Assembly (NCBI GenBank): GCA_030427085.1
Contig: JAUHXH010000001.1
Coordinates: 1,178,001-1,242,000 of the forward strand
Direction: 5' to 3'
From: Gammaproteobacteria bacterium
Lineage (GTDB): Bacteria > Pseudomonadota > Gammaproteobacteria > Pseudomonadales > Halieaceae
Length of the DNA: 64,000 nt
Shown here: one piece after another, positions 45,741 through 54,145 of the stretch
Layout of the letters: every line of letters starts with the position of its first letter
Numbering within the stretch: position 1 is the first letter of the stretch
Translations under genes and position numbers: made by a program
Notes under the pieces: generated by a model
What the model was told of the DNA's origin: nothing
The model's database searches: none
The model's input: only the letters and a program-made list of their open reading frames with translations

Positions 45741-47183
45741 ATGAAGCAACTGGGCATTCTGGACACCGCTTTCGTCAATCTGGAGCAGGGCAACACCCCG
45801 CAACACATTGGCGGCCTGGGCCTTTATGACCCTTCAACAGCCCCTGACGGTTTTGTGCGTTTCAAGCAGGTGATTGCGCGGACCGAACAACGCCTGGACC
45901 GGCTACCCCTGTTCCGCACGCGGCTAGTACAGGTACCCGGTGGTCTGGATCGCCCCTACTGGGTGAAAGATGCGCATTTTGACGTGGAGTTTCACCTGCG
46001 GCATATCGCCCTGCCCCAGCCCGGCGACTGGCGCCAGCTGTGCATTCAGGTCGCACGCCTGCATTCCCGGCCACTGGATATGTCCCGCCCGCTGTGGGAG
46101 GCCTACATCATTGAAGGCCTGGACAACATCCCTCACCTGCCCAAGGGTTGCTTTGCGGTGTATACCAAGATGCATCATTCACTGGTGGACGGTGCTGGCG
46201 GGGCAGCCTTTCTATCCGCCCTCCACGACCTGAAGGCCGACCCCGGTGAGGAGACACTTGCGGACGCAGAACCCCGCGCGGTCGACCTCGAACCGAGTTT
46301 GAGCGAGCTCCTGACACGCGCCTCGGTAAACTCCCTGCGCAACGGCTTTGCCCTGGCGCGAAACTCCCTGCAGGTGAGCCGCGACCTGGGCCAGTATGCC
46401 TGGGAGGTCATACGCGAACGCTCCTCCCTGCCTGCAGAAGCCCCACGCACCCGGTTTAATCACCGCACCGGGCCACACCGGGTGTTCGAGGCGGCAGAGA
46501 TTGAGCTGCAGGCGTTCAAGGCGATAACCAGGGCCACTGGCACCAAGGTGAATGACGTTGCCATGACGGTGGTGGGAGGCGCCCTGAGTCGCTATCTCGC
46601 GGCGAACAATGAGGCACCGATGGCCTCGCTTACGGCGAGCATGCCCTTGAACCTGCGCGAGCGTCGTGGCGCGTCAGAAGAGAACAACAATCTTGGCGCC
46701 CTGTTCGCCAGCCTGCATACGGATATCGAAGATCCCCTGGTACGATTACAGGCGTGTCACGACTCGGCAAATGAAGCGAAAGCGCTTGGGGAACATAACC
46801 CCCTGGTGGACAGCATGAAACTGGCTGGCGTGTTCTCTCCGGCCATCACTCGCTCGGTTGCTGCTTTCTGGGGGCGCAACAATCTCTCCCGACATCTGCC
46901 CATGAATGTCAGCACGGTGATTTCCAACGTGACCGGCCCGGAGTTCCCCCTATTTTGTGCCGGGGCCCGTATGGTGGATTACTACGGCCTGGGGTTATTA
47001 ACCCCGGCGATGGGGATATTCCATCTGGTGTTCAGCTACTGCGGCAAAGTTACCCTATCGGTGCTCGCGGACCGCGACATGCTACCGGACCCGGAGTTTT
47101 ATCGGGAATGCCTGGTCGCAGAGTTCAACGAACTCCAAAAGGCTGTGAAGAAAGCACAGCGCAAGGCGGCAAAGGCTCGATAG
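45741..47183 (+). CDS. Wax ester synthase / diacylglycerol acyltransferase (WS/DGAT)
   Basis: A 480-residue bifunctional acyltransferase that joins acyl-CoA to fatty alcohols or diacylglycerol to make storage lipid. The catalytic HHxxxDG motif is complete in KMHHSLVDGAGG (His145, His146, Asp150). PLWEAYIIEGL before it, NDVAMTVVGGALSRYL, and MNVSTVISNVTGPEFPLFCAGARM in the second half are typical. The ATG at 45741 starts MKQLGILDTAFVNLE, the common N terminus; the frame is open from 45690 but adds an unrelated leader. It faces the PEP-CTERM gene tail to tail. Confidence 0.92.
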   Translation: MKQLGILDTAFVNLEQGNTPQHIGGLGLYDPSTAPDGFVRFKQVIARTEQRLDRLPLFRTRLVQVPGGLDRPYWVKDAHFDVEFHLRHIALPQPGDWRQLCIQVARLHSRPLDMSRPLWEAYIIEGLDNIPHLPKGCFAVYTKMHHSLVDGAGGAAFLSALHDLKADPGEETLADAEPRAVDLEPSLSELLTRASVNSLRNGFALARNSLQVSRDLGQYAWEVIRERSSLPAEAPRTRFNHRTGPHRVFEAAEIELQAFKAITRATGTKVNDVAMTVVGGALSRYLAANNEAPMASLTASMPLNLRERRGASEENNNLGALFASLHTDIEDPLVRLQACHDSANEAKALGEHNPLVDSMKLAGVFSPAITRSVAAFWGRNNLSRHLPMNVSTVISNVTGPEFPLFCAGARMVDYYGLGLLTPAMGIFHLVFSYCGKVTLSVLADRDMLPDPEFYRECLVAEFNELQKAVKKAQRKAAKAR

Positions 47184-47204
47184 CCAGCCGCCGTTGGGAG
47201 CGAC

Positions 47205-47747
47205 TCAAGCCTTCCGACGTCGCCAGGCAAGCAGACCAGCCAATCCAAGGCCCACCAGGCTCAGAGAAGCGGGCAAAGGAACCGTCGTCGTGACGGTGGT
47301 ATCGATGATTGTTAACAGCACGCTTCCGTCAAAGACCGCCAGTGGGCTCCCTGCATTGCCGTACACAATGCCTGCAAATGCGCCGGGGGCAGTGAAGTAA
47401 TCTACCGCTGAAGGGATGGGCTGGTAAAAGAACGAATCGCCACCAAAGGAGAAGCAGCAGTCTTCCAGAACGGAGTTGCTGTCGTTGTCAAAACCCCACG
47501 CCCCATTGGAGTTGGTACCGGCGAACAATACGTCGTAGCCAAGCGAGGTAGCGTGCGGCCCTGTCGCCAGGGGCATCATCCCTGTCGTGGTGACGTAGTC
47601 GGCGTAAGTCAGTTCAATGCTGAAGTCAGCGTAGGTGTTTCCGCCGCCGGCAAGATCGAAGAAGTCGAACTGGTAAATAACCACCGCCCTTGCGGGCACA
47701 GTGATCAGGACAAGTAGCGCCAGAACGGCAATGAGTTTCGCTTTCAC
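47205..47747 (-). CDS. PEP-CTERM-like exported protein
   Basis: A 180-residue protein with a signal peptide (KLIAVLALLVLITVPARA) and a C-terminal VPLPASLSLVGLGLAGLLAWRRRKA-type tail split into VPLPAS, a hydrophobic helix and RRRK. This is the PEP-CTERM-like sorting signal cut by exosortases in exopolysaccharide-producing bacteria. The middle is rich in Gly, Ser, Thr, Asp and aromatic residues, with an EDCCFSFGGDSFFYQP segment. No exosortase gene is in the window. The GTG at 47747 has a GGGGGAA site; an ATG at 47792 would add 15 residues before the signal peptide. Surface role is inferred. Confidence 0.82.
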   Translation of the reverse strand: MKAKLIAVLALLVLITVPARAVVIYQFDFFDLAGGGNTYADFSIELTYADYVTTTGMMPLATGPHATSLGYDVLFAGTNSNGAWGFDNDSNSVLEDCCFSFGGDSFFYQPIPSAVDYFTAPGAFAGIVYGNAGSPLAVFDGSVLLTIIDTTVTTTVPLPASLSLVGLGLAGLLAWRRRKA

Positions 47748-47904
47748 TGTTGTGTTCCCCCAGAGATAACCCCACACAGGTTCCACAAGCAATTTTCGAT
47801 CCGGAATAAATAATCTCGCAAAAACAAAAGCTTAGGCGCCTGCCATGGACGGGGCCGGCGCTTAGTGTAAATATTTCTGACAATCAGACCGGAAATATCC
47901 ATCG

Positions 47905-47937
47905 GGCATAAAAAAGGCCCGCCACGTAGGCGGGCCT
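47905..47937 (-). terminator. Intrinsic terminator pointing leftward, without an assigned gene
   Basis: A 9-bp stem, aggcccgcc (47915-47923) and ggcgggcct (47929-47937), has a 5-base loop. On the reverse strand it is followed by a run of six Ts. This is a textbook Rho-independent terminator for leftward transcription. Because the nearest gene to the right (LysR) is transcribed rightward, the transcript it ends must begin between 47938 and about 48090. Confidence 0.8.
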
Positions 47938-47949
47938 GTAAGAACTATC

Positions 47950-48024
47950 TCATTTGGACCTGGACGGGTTGTCGCGTTTGGCGCGACGGTATTCCGTGGA
48001 GATGCTTACAGTGTAGGCAAGCAC
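47950..48024 (-). CDS. Candidate 24-residue small protein or sRNA locus
   Basis: A short frame from a GTG at 48024 to a TGA at 47950 encodes VLAYTVSISTEYRRAKRDNP plus four residues (SRSK). It stays open upstream for 11 more codons without an ATG. It ends 13 bases before the orphan terminator, and an AT-rich TATAAAAT element lies 28-36 bases upstream of the GTG on the same strand. No convincing ribosome-binding site is seen. It may be a real micro-protein, the body of a small RNA of about 130 bases, or chance. Confidence 0.25.
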   Translation of the reverse strand: MLAYTVSISTEYRRAKRDNPSRSK

Positions 48025-48045
48025 CTGATATGCTTCAAATGTATT

Positions 48046-48061
48046 TGTATTATTTTATACA
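48046..48061. promoter_or_regulatory. Possible LysR-type binding dyad
   Basis: TGTAT (48046-48050) and ATACA (48057-48061), 6 bases apart, form a perfect 5-bp dyad in an AT-rich segment, 31 bases before the LysR start. It satisfies the loose T-N11-A pattern of LysR boxes. It also covers the putative leftward -10 element. Confidence 0.4.
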
Positions 48062-48091
48062 TGAACTGAAATCATAATAGGCCCACATAAG

Positions 48092-49042
48092 ATGGACACT
48101 CGCCCACTTCAGTCGGTAGATCTCAATCTCCTGCTCGCGCTACAGGTGTTGCTGGAGGAACGCCATGTCTCGCGCGCGGCGGAACGCCTCCACATTACTC
48201 AACCCGCAATGAGTAAAACCCTGACCCGGCTGCGAAGGGTGTTTGACGATGCACTGCTCACCCGCACCTCCCACGGCATGCAGCCAACTCCCCGGGCAGA
48301 GGCGCTGGCGGCGGACCTGCGGGGTGTACTGGAGGGCGCCAAGCAACTGCTGACCCCAACAGGTTTCAGCCCCGCGCACCTGTCCGGGGAGGTCACACTT
48401 GCCATGTCGGAGTTCACCGGCCTCGCCCTGTTGCCTCACCTGGTGACGCGGCTACAGGTGCTGGCGCCGCGCCTCACCATCAAAACCATCACCCGCGTGG
48501 ACAACCAGCTGGACAAACTCGCCTCCGGCGACCTGGATTTTGCGATCCACCTGGAACACGCTCACTACGGTCCGGACTATCAACTCGACAGCCTGGGCAG
48601 TAATCCCATGGCCGTACTGGCCCGGCGCGACCATCCACTGGTAGGGAGTATGGTCAGTTGGGATCACCTGGTCCGCTTCCCGGTGATCCGCCTATATATC
48701 TCCGACCTCGATCAGGCGGAAGTGGTGCGCACCTCGGAAATTTTCCAGCGCATCCGCAACCCCCAACTGGGCAGCTTCGAAACCTCCCACTTGCTGACCG
48801 CATTGGAGGTACTGCGCCAATCCGACCACCTGATGCCAGCGCCGTCCTACCTGCTGCGCAACACCAGTGCGAGAGAAGGCATTGTGGCACTGCCTCTGCC
48901 TGGAGACGTTCACGAGGAATTGCACTATATGCTGGTCAGCCACCATCGCGTGGCCCAGTCACCCCTGCACATCTGGCTGCGACAACAGATTCTGGAAACC
49001 CTCGCCAGCCTGCGGGAAATTGCTAACAGTGCGCCCGACTGA
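48092..49042 (+). CDS. LysR-family regulator
   Basis: A 316-residue regulator. The N-terminal winged helix-turn-helix is DLNLLLALQVLLEERHVSRAAERLHITQPAMSKTLTRLRRVFDDALLTRTSHGMQPTPRA. The following substrate-binding domain resembles the NodD/TcbR-like group (GEVTLAMSEFTGLALLPHLVTRLQVLAPRLTIKTI, LDFAIHLEHAH). The ligand is unknown. The ATG at 48092 opens MDTRPLQSVDLNLL. It stands alone; the next gene, tatD, starts 65 bases later. A dyad upstream could be an autoregulatory site. Confidence 0.92.
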   Translation: MDTRPLQSVDLNLLLALQVLLEERHVSRAAERLHITQPAMSKTLTRLRRVFDDALLTRTSHGMQPTPRAEALAADLRGVLEGAKQLLTPTGFSPAHLSGEVTLAMSEFTGLALLPHLVTRLQVLAPRLTIKTITRVDNQLDKLASGDLDFAIHLEHAHYGPDYQLDSLGSNPMAVLARRDHPLVGSMVSWDHLVRFPVIRLYISDLDQAEVVRTSEIFQRIRNPQLGSFETSHLLTALEVLRQSDHLMPAPSYLLRNTSAREGIVALPLPGDVHEELHYMLVSHHRVAQSPLHIWLRQQILETLASLREIANSAPD

Positions 49043-49107
49043 AGCGCACGCCTGTGGCATAATGCGCGCCCACTCGACACAAGCCGCGATCAGCGCAACT
49101 TTTTGCC

Positions 49108-49914
49108 GTGAGTAAGAAACAACGCCGCCCTATTCCCGAATTCGGTTTTCCCATCATCGAGACCCACTGCCATCTGGACTATCTCGATGACCAGGCCCTG
49201 GACGACACGCTGGCGCAAGCGCAGGCGGTGGGTGTGGAACGGATCGTGACCATCGCCGTTTCACCAGACAATCTGGTCAAGGTAAGAAACCTGACCCAGA
49301 CCAGCGAGCACATCTGGGGTACGCAGGGCATTCACCCCCACGAAGCGGAGCAGTACAGCGAGGCGACTGAAGCGGAAATCGCCGAACACCTGACGGACGC
49401 TCGCATCCTGGCCGTGGGCGAAATCGGGCTGGACTACTACTACGATCACGCCGACCGCGCGGTGCAGCGCCGCGTATTCGAAGCCCAGTTGCAATTGGCG
49501 GTGGATCACGACCTGCCCGTGGTTATCCACACTCGTGAAGCAGATGAGGACACTCAGGCCATCCTGTCCAATTTTGCCGGCCAACTGGCACGGCGCGGCG
49601 TAATCCACAGTTTCACCTCGGGTTTGCCACTGGCCGAGTTCTGCCTCGACCAGGGCTTCATGCTCGGCTTCAACGGCATCACTACCTTCCGCCAGGCCGA
49701 TAATGTGCGCGAAGTCGTTGCCGCCACGCCGCTGGAGCAACTGGTGCTGGAAACGGATGCCCCCTACCTGACGCCCGTACCCTATCGGGGCCGCCCCAAT
49801 GCGCCGTGTTATCTGCCCTTCATCGCTGAACAGGTGGCAGACGTGAAACAACAAAGCGTCGAAACAGTGTTAACCCAGGCCTACGACAACAGCCTGCGGC
49901 TGTTCTGGCACTGA
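49108..49914 (+). CDS. TatD-family metal-dependent hydrolase
   Basis: A 268-residue TIM-barrel nuclease of the TatD/YcfH family. Metal ligands are recognisable in ETHCHLDYLDD, VGEIGLDYYYDHADRAVQ, PVVIHTREADED, and VLETDAPYLTPVPYRGRPN. Members act as 3'-5' exonucleases or on damaged DNA ends. Start is GTG at 49108 (SKKQRRPIPEFGFPIIETHCH). It lies between LysR and rapA with no overlap; a housekeeping role is likely. Confidence 0.92.
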   Translation: MSKKQRRPIPEFGFPIIETHCHLDYLDDQALDDTLAQAQAVGVERIVTIAVSPDNLVKVRNLTQTSEHIWGTQGIHPHEAEQYSEATEAEIAEHLTDARILAVGEIGLDYYYDHADRAVQRRVFEAQLQLAVDHDLPVVIHTREADEDTQAILSNFAGQLARRGVIHSFTSGLPLAEFCLDQGFMLGFNGITTFRQADNVREVVAATPLEQLVLETDAPYLTPVPYRGRPNAPCYLPFIAEQVADVKQQSVETVLTQAYDNSLRLFWH

Positions 49915-50026
49915 ACTGGCAGGGCTGGCGCTGCTGGCCCACAATGGAATCACCCGACAGCAGTAATGCATACAGCGGCATGCTAAACTTCGCCGCCGCG
50001 ACAGGGCACAGGAGCACGCGTCACTG

Positions 50027-52792
50027 ATGGAATACCAGATCGGTCAACGCTGGGTCAGCCACGCTGACGCCCAGTTGGGGCTTGGCATCGTAGTGGAAGT
50101 AGAGGCCCGTCGGGTCACCCTGTCCTTCCCGGCTATCGGTGAGGAACGTACCTACGCCACCGACGGCGCCCCCCTGACCCGCCTGCGCTTCAAAGCCGGG
50201 GACCATATTCGCACGCTGGACGACGTGGAACTGCTTGTCACGGAGGTGCAGGAACACCAGGGCCTGCTGGTCTACTCCGGCACCGACCACCACGATGACT
50301 TCCAGCAGATATCGGAACTGGAACTGGACAGCTTCGTCCAGCTCACCACGCCCCAGCAACGGCTGCTGAACGGTCATTTCGACCGGGGCGAAGAGTTCGC
50401 CCTGCGCTTTGCCACTTTCGAGCAGATCGACCGACTGCAACGCTCAGCTGTGCGCGGACTGTCCGGTTCCCGCACCAGCCTGTTACCTCACCAGGTATAT
50501 ATCGCCGCAGAAGTGGGCCAGCGGCATGCGCCACGCGTACTGCTGGCGGATGAAGTCGGACTGGGTAAAACCATCGAAGCAGGCATGATCGTCCACCAAC
50601 AACTGCTCAGCGGGCGTGCCTCTCGCGTTCTGGTATTGGTGCCCGGCTCGTTGCAGCACCAGTGGCTGGTGGAAATGCTGCGCCGCTTCAATTTGCGTTT
50701 TGCCCTGTTCGACGCCGAGCGCTGTGCTGAAAGCGGGGCCGAAAACCCCTTCGAATCAGAACAGCTCGTGCTTTGTTCATTGGAAATGTTCGACGACAAC
50801 CCCCTGCTGCAGGAACAGGCACTGGCCTGCGGCTGGGATTTGACCGTGGTGGACGAAGCCCACCACCTGCACTGGTCAGAAGACGGCGCCGGTGACGACT
50901 ACCGCTTTGTGGAGCAACTTGCCGCGCGCAGCCAGGGTTTGCTGTTGCTGACTGCAACGCCGGAGCAGGTTGGCCAGGCCAGCCACTTTGCCCGCTTGCG
51001 GCTGCTCGATCCGGATCGCTTCCACGATCTGGAGGCCTTCCGCGAGCAGGAACAACAGTTCCGCGCCCTGTCCGCACAGATGGATGGTATCGAGGCGGGA
51101 GAGGTTGACCCCGCCACACTGCCAGCGGGTGTGGACGCTACGGCGGCACCGGAAGACATCATCGAGCAATTACTGGATCGTCATGGCACCGGCCGCGTGC
51201 TGTTTCGCAACACACGGGCGGGGGTAAAAGGATTCCCACGCCGGGTGCTGCACAAACATGCCCTGCCGATGCCCGATCAATACGCGCTGGCGCAGCTGGA
51301 TCTCGACGCCTGCCTGCATCCGGAAATGCCCTACATCGATGACAGCTGGGTGGAATTCGACCCACGGGTCGCCTGGCTGGAGCAGCACCTGAAAGCGCTG
51401 CGGCCCGAGAAGGTGCTGGTGATCTGCGCCGAGGCCTCCACCGCTACCGCGCTGGAACATCACCTGCACCTGCGCGCCGGCATCCGCAGCGCTGCCTTCT
51501 ACGAGGGGCTCACGATTCTGGAGCGCGACCGCGCCGCGGCCTACTTCGCCGAAGAACACGGCGGTGCCCAGACTCTGGTGTGCTCGGAAATTGGCAGCGA
51601 GGGTCGCAACTTCCAGTTCGCCCACCATCTGGTGCTGTTCGACCTGCCGCTGAATCCCGACCTGCTGGAGCAGCGTATCGGCCGCCTGGACCGTATCGGC
51701 CAGCGGCACGACGTAGACATCCATGTGCCCTACCTCGAAGACGGTGCGCAGGAAGCCTTGCTGTCGTGGTATGAGCGTGGCCTGGGGATTTTCGACGAGT
51801 GCTGCTCCGCGGGTTATGCCATCCTCGAAGCGTTCAGCGACCGGCTGCTGCCAATCCTGGAAGGCCAGGGGGGCGACCTGGATGCGCTGATCACTGACAC
51901 CGCCGCCTTCACCGCCAAAACGCGAGAAGAACTTCGTGAAGGCAGAGACCGGCTGCTGGAACGCAACTCCTGCAAGCCGGACATCGCGGCAGACCTTATC
52001 GCTGCGATCCACGAACAGGAAGCCGCCTCGGACCTCGCCGATTACATGGAGCAGATGTTCGACGTGTACGGCGTTGACCACGAGTACCACTCGGAACAGG
52101 CACTGATCCTGCGCCCCTCCGAACACATGCTCACCGGCCACTTCCCGGGCCTGGGGGACGAGGGCACCACTGTCAGCTTCAGCCGTGAGGTAGCACTGGC
52201 GCGGGAGGACATGGAGTTCCTTAGCTGGGAGCACCCTATGGTCACCGAGAGCATGGACATGGTGGCCAGCACCGAACTGGGCAATGCGGCCCTGGGCACC
52301 ATGAAGCTCAAGGGCATTCCCCCGGGCACCATGTTGCTGGAGTCGCTGTATACCGTGAACTGCGTGGCACCGCGCGCTTTGCAGGTAGAGCGCTTCCTGC
52401 CCCTGTCACCCATCCGCCTGCTGGTGGATGCCAGCGGCAAGGAACTGGCGAAGATTGTGCCCCACCACCGCCTGAATGAACTGGTGGAGCGCGTTAAAAA
52501 GCCCACCGCGCTGGCCATCATCAAACAGGTGCAGCGGGAAGTGGAAGCCAAAATGCGCACCGCCAACGAACTGGCTGAAAGCCGCTTGCAGGCGATCCTG
52601 AAGCAGGCCGAAACGCAGATGCGCGAGGAACTGGGTGCCGAGCTGTCTCGACTGGAAGCGCTGCAGGCGGTCAACCCCTTGATCCGCGACGCGGAGCTGG
52701 ACTTCCTGCGCTACCGCATCGAGGAGTGTGCCGCCCACATCACGCACGCTAACCTGCAGATGCAGGCCCTGCGCTTGATCATTACCACCTGA
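50027..52792 (+). CDS. rapA: RNA polymerase-associated ATPase RapA (HepA)
   Basis: A 921-residue Swi2/Snf2 ATPase that recycles RNA polymerase during transcription. The N-terminal Tudor-like beta domains (GQRWVSHADAQLGLGIV, RVTLSFPAIGEERTYA) come first. The helicase core follows, with Walker A DEVGLGKTIEAG, the DEAH box VVDEAHHLHW, motif III LLTATPEQ, motif V GSEGRNFQFAHHLVLFDLPLNP, and motif VI QRIGRLDRIGQRHDV. The RapA-specific C-terminal domain ends in a helical region. AGGAG lies 11 bases before the ATG. Length fits (E. coli 968). Confidence 0.97.
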   Translation: MEYQIGQRWVSHADAQLGLGIVVEVEARRVTLSFPAIGEERTYATDGAPLTRLRFKAGDHIRTLDDVELLVTEVQEHQGLLVYSGTDHHDDFQQISELELDSFVQLTTPQQRLLNGHFDRGEEFALRFATFEQIDRLQRSAVRGLSGSRTSLLPHQVYIAAEVGQRHAPRVLLADEVGLGKTIEAGMIVHQQLLSGRASRVLVLVPGSLQHQWLVEMLRRFNLRFALFDAERCAESGAENPFESEQLVLCSLEMFDDNPLLQEQALACGWDLTVVDEAHHLHWSEDGAGDDYRFVEQLAARSQGLLLLTATPEQVGQASHFARLRLLDPDRFHDLEAFREQEQQFRALSAQMDGIEAGEVDPATLPAGVDATAAPEDIIEQLLDRHGTGRVLFRNTRAGVKGFPRRVLHKHALPMPDQYALAQLDLDACLHPEMPYIDDSWVEFDPRVAWLEQHLKALRPEKVLVICAEASTATALEHHLHLRAGIRSAAFYEGLTILERDRAAAYFAEEHGGAQTLVCSEIGSEGRNFQFAHHLVLFDLPLNPDLLEQRIGRLDRIGQRHDVDIHVPYLEDGAQEALLSWYERGLGIFDECCSAGYAILEAFSDRLLPILEGQGGDLDALITDTAAFTAKTREELREGRDRLLERNSCKPDIAADLIAAIHEQEAASDLADYMEQMFDVYGVDHEYHSEQALILRPSEHMLTGHFPGLGDEGTTVSFSREVALAREDMEFLSWEHPMVTESMDMVASTELGNAALGTMKLKGIPPGTMLLESLYTVNCVAPRALQVERFLPLSPIRLLVDASGKELAKIVPHHRLNELVERVKKPTALAIIKQVQREVEAKMRTANELAESRLQAILKQAETQMREELGAELSRLEALQAVNPLIRDAELDFLRYRIEECAAHITHANLQMQALRLIITT

Positions 52793-52798
52793 TCGGAC

Positions 52799-53419
52799 TC
52801 AGCAATCGGCCCGCTTGTTGGTTTTGAAGCGGCGGCCACAGTTTTTGCGCTCGGCTTCCGCAGCCGGGCTCTCTTCCACTGCCGTCACCGGTGCCACTGT
52901 TTCGACCTCGGCCGCCGGTGTCACCACCTCAACAGCCACAGGCACACCACTCGCGGCAGCGCGAATGCCTTTTGCCACATCCACCACCAACTCATTGGGA
53001 ATCGGCACACTGAGGTTGTACTGAGCCACTACCCACTGACCGCCCTCCTTGATCAGGACGCCGCTGCCGCGACACTGCCCGAGTTTTTCGTTGTCCAACA
53101 ATTCGTCGAACAGGATAGCCTGCCCACCCGGTAGCGGATCGAGGCTGCGCTGGGTGGGAACATAGGTCCAGCCTTTGCCAGCATCGAAGTAGGGTTTGGC
53201 GAAGTCACGAAAGGCCTGCCCCTGCCAACGCTCAGTGGCATCCGTGCCGAGGAACACCACGTCCTCGGCCATGGCCGCGTCATAGGTGGCGAAATCGGCC
53301 TGTGCGGCGGCCTGGTGGAAGCGTTCCAGCAGGGCATCCGCCTCGGCCAGCGAATCGGCGGATGCACTGGTGCAGACCAGCCAGAGTGAGGCAAAAAGGG
53401 TTAGAAATTTAGTCGGCAT
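52799..53419 (-). CDS. Exported NTF2-like (DUF4440/SnoaL-type) protein
   Basis: A 206-residue protein with a signal peptide (KFLTLFASLWLVCTSASA). An NTF2-like domain spans about 22-145 (LAEADALLERFHQAAAQADFATYDAAMAEDVVFLGTDATERWQG, FRDFAKPYFD, WVVAQYNLSVPIPNEL). Members are small cone-shaped binders or enzymes; no specific activity can be assigned. The tail (about 150-206) is rich in Val, Ala, Glu and Pro and ends in CGRRFKTNKRADC. GGAGAAG precedes the ATG. It converges with rapA and is divergent from the yceI-like gene. Confidence 0.82.
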   Translation of the reverse strand: MPTKFLTLFASLWLVCTSASADSLAEADALLERFHQAAAQADFATYDAAMAEDVVFLGTDATERWQGQAFRDFAKPYFDAGKGWTYVPTQRSLDPLPGGQAILFDELLDNEKLGQCRGSGVLIKEGGQWVVAQYNLSVPIPNELVVDVAKGIRAAASGVPVAVEVVTPAAEVETVAPVTAVEESPAAEAERKNCGRRFKTNKRADC

Positions 53420-53550
53420 CCAGACTTCTCCGGTGAGTGAAAGGCCCTACTTTAACGAACAGTCTCGGAGGGTTGCCAGCCCTTGGGGAACATCCACGGC
53501 GCTGGCATAATGCAGGCCTTGTTTTTAACGCTTTTGACGGAGGATTCCCC

Positions 53551-54135
53551 ATGCGTTTCAGCTTGATTTCGAAGGTACTGGCCCTGACCACGCTGCTGGC
53601 CAGCACGTCTGTACTCGCCGATTGGGAACTGGATCCGGCCGCCTCCTCGCTGCACTTCATCTCCACCAAAAATGCGGCCGTTGCCGAGGTTCACAGTTTC
53701 AAGTCACTGTCGGGCGGTATCAACGCGGCGGGCTCAGCCCGGGTCAAGATTGCGCTGGCCAGTGTGGACACTGCCATCGCCATTCGCGATGAGCGGATGC
53801 AGGAGTTTCTGTTCCAGACTGCACAGTTTCCCAGCGCCACCATCAGCGCCCAGGTAGAGTTGGCACCGCTGGCGGCTCTGGCGCCGGGTCAACAGGAGCA
53901 CTTTAAATTCCCGATTACACTGGACCTGCACGGGGCCAGTGCCAAACTGATGGCAGATGTCACCGTCACCGCGCTGGCCAACCAGCGCATCGAAGTACGC
54001 AGCAGCGCACCGCTACTGGTCAATGCCGCCGACTTTGACCTTGTTCAGGGTCTGGCCAAACTGCAGGAACTGGCCGGACTGAAGTCCATCAGCACCAGCG
54101 TGCCGGTGACCTTCAGTCTGGTCTGGCAGCGCTAA
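53551..54135 (+). CDS. YceI-family periplasmic lipid-binding protein
   Basis: A 194-residue exported protein of the YceI family, a lipocalin-like beta barrel that binds polyisoprenoid-type lipids. A signal peptide (KVLALTTLLASTSVLA) is followed by DWELDPAASSLHFISTKN, the GGINAAGSARVKIALASVDTAIAIRDERMQEFLF segment that typifies YceI, and LHGASAKLMADVTV. A strong ACGGAGGA site lies before the ATG at 53551. A longer open frame from 53437 was rejected because it precedes the signal peptide. Which lipid it carries is unknown. Confidence 0.93.
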   Translation: MRFSLISKVLALTTLLASTSVLADWELDPAASSLHFISTKNAAVAEVHSFKSLSGGINAAGSARVKIALASVDTAIAIRDERMQEFLFQTAQFPSATISAQVELAPLAALAPGQQEHFKFPITLDLHGASAKLMADVTVTALANQRIEVRSSAPLLVNAADFDLVQGLAKLQELAGLKSISTSVPVTFSLVWQR

Positions 54136-54145
54136 AGCGGGTTAT

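Larger units (their letters stand above)
47748..48091. other. 344-base intergenic region
   Basis: This gap lies between the PEP-CTERM gene (leftward) and the LysR gene (rightward). It holds a reverse-direction terminator (47905-47937), a 25-codon reverse ORF just upstream of it, and a TGTAT-N6-ATACA dyad near the LysR start. The AT-rich part at 48040-48080 is the likely promoter zone. The stretch 47760-47900 contains GCGCC/GGCGC inverted arms near 47840 but nothing else I can name. Confidence 0.6.

Noticed and set aside
49915-50026. The 112-base gap between tatD and rapA as a tRNA or ncRNA site
   Set aside because: No cloverleaf, GTTC arm or terminator could be found.
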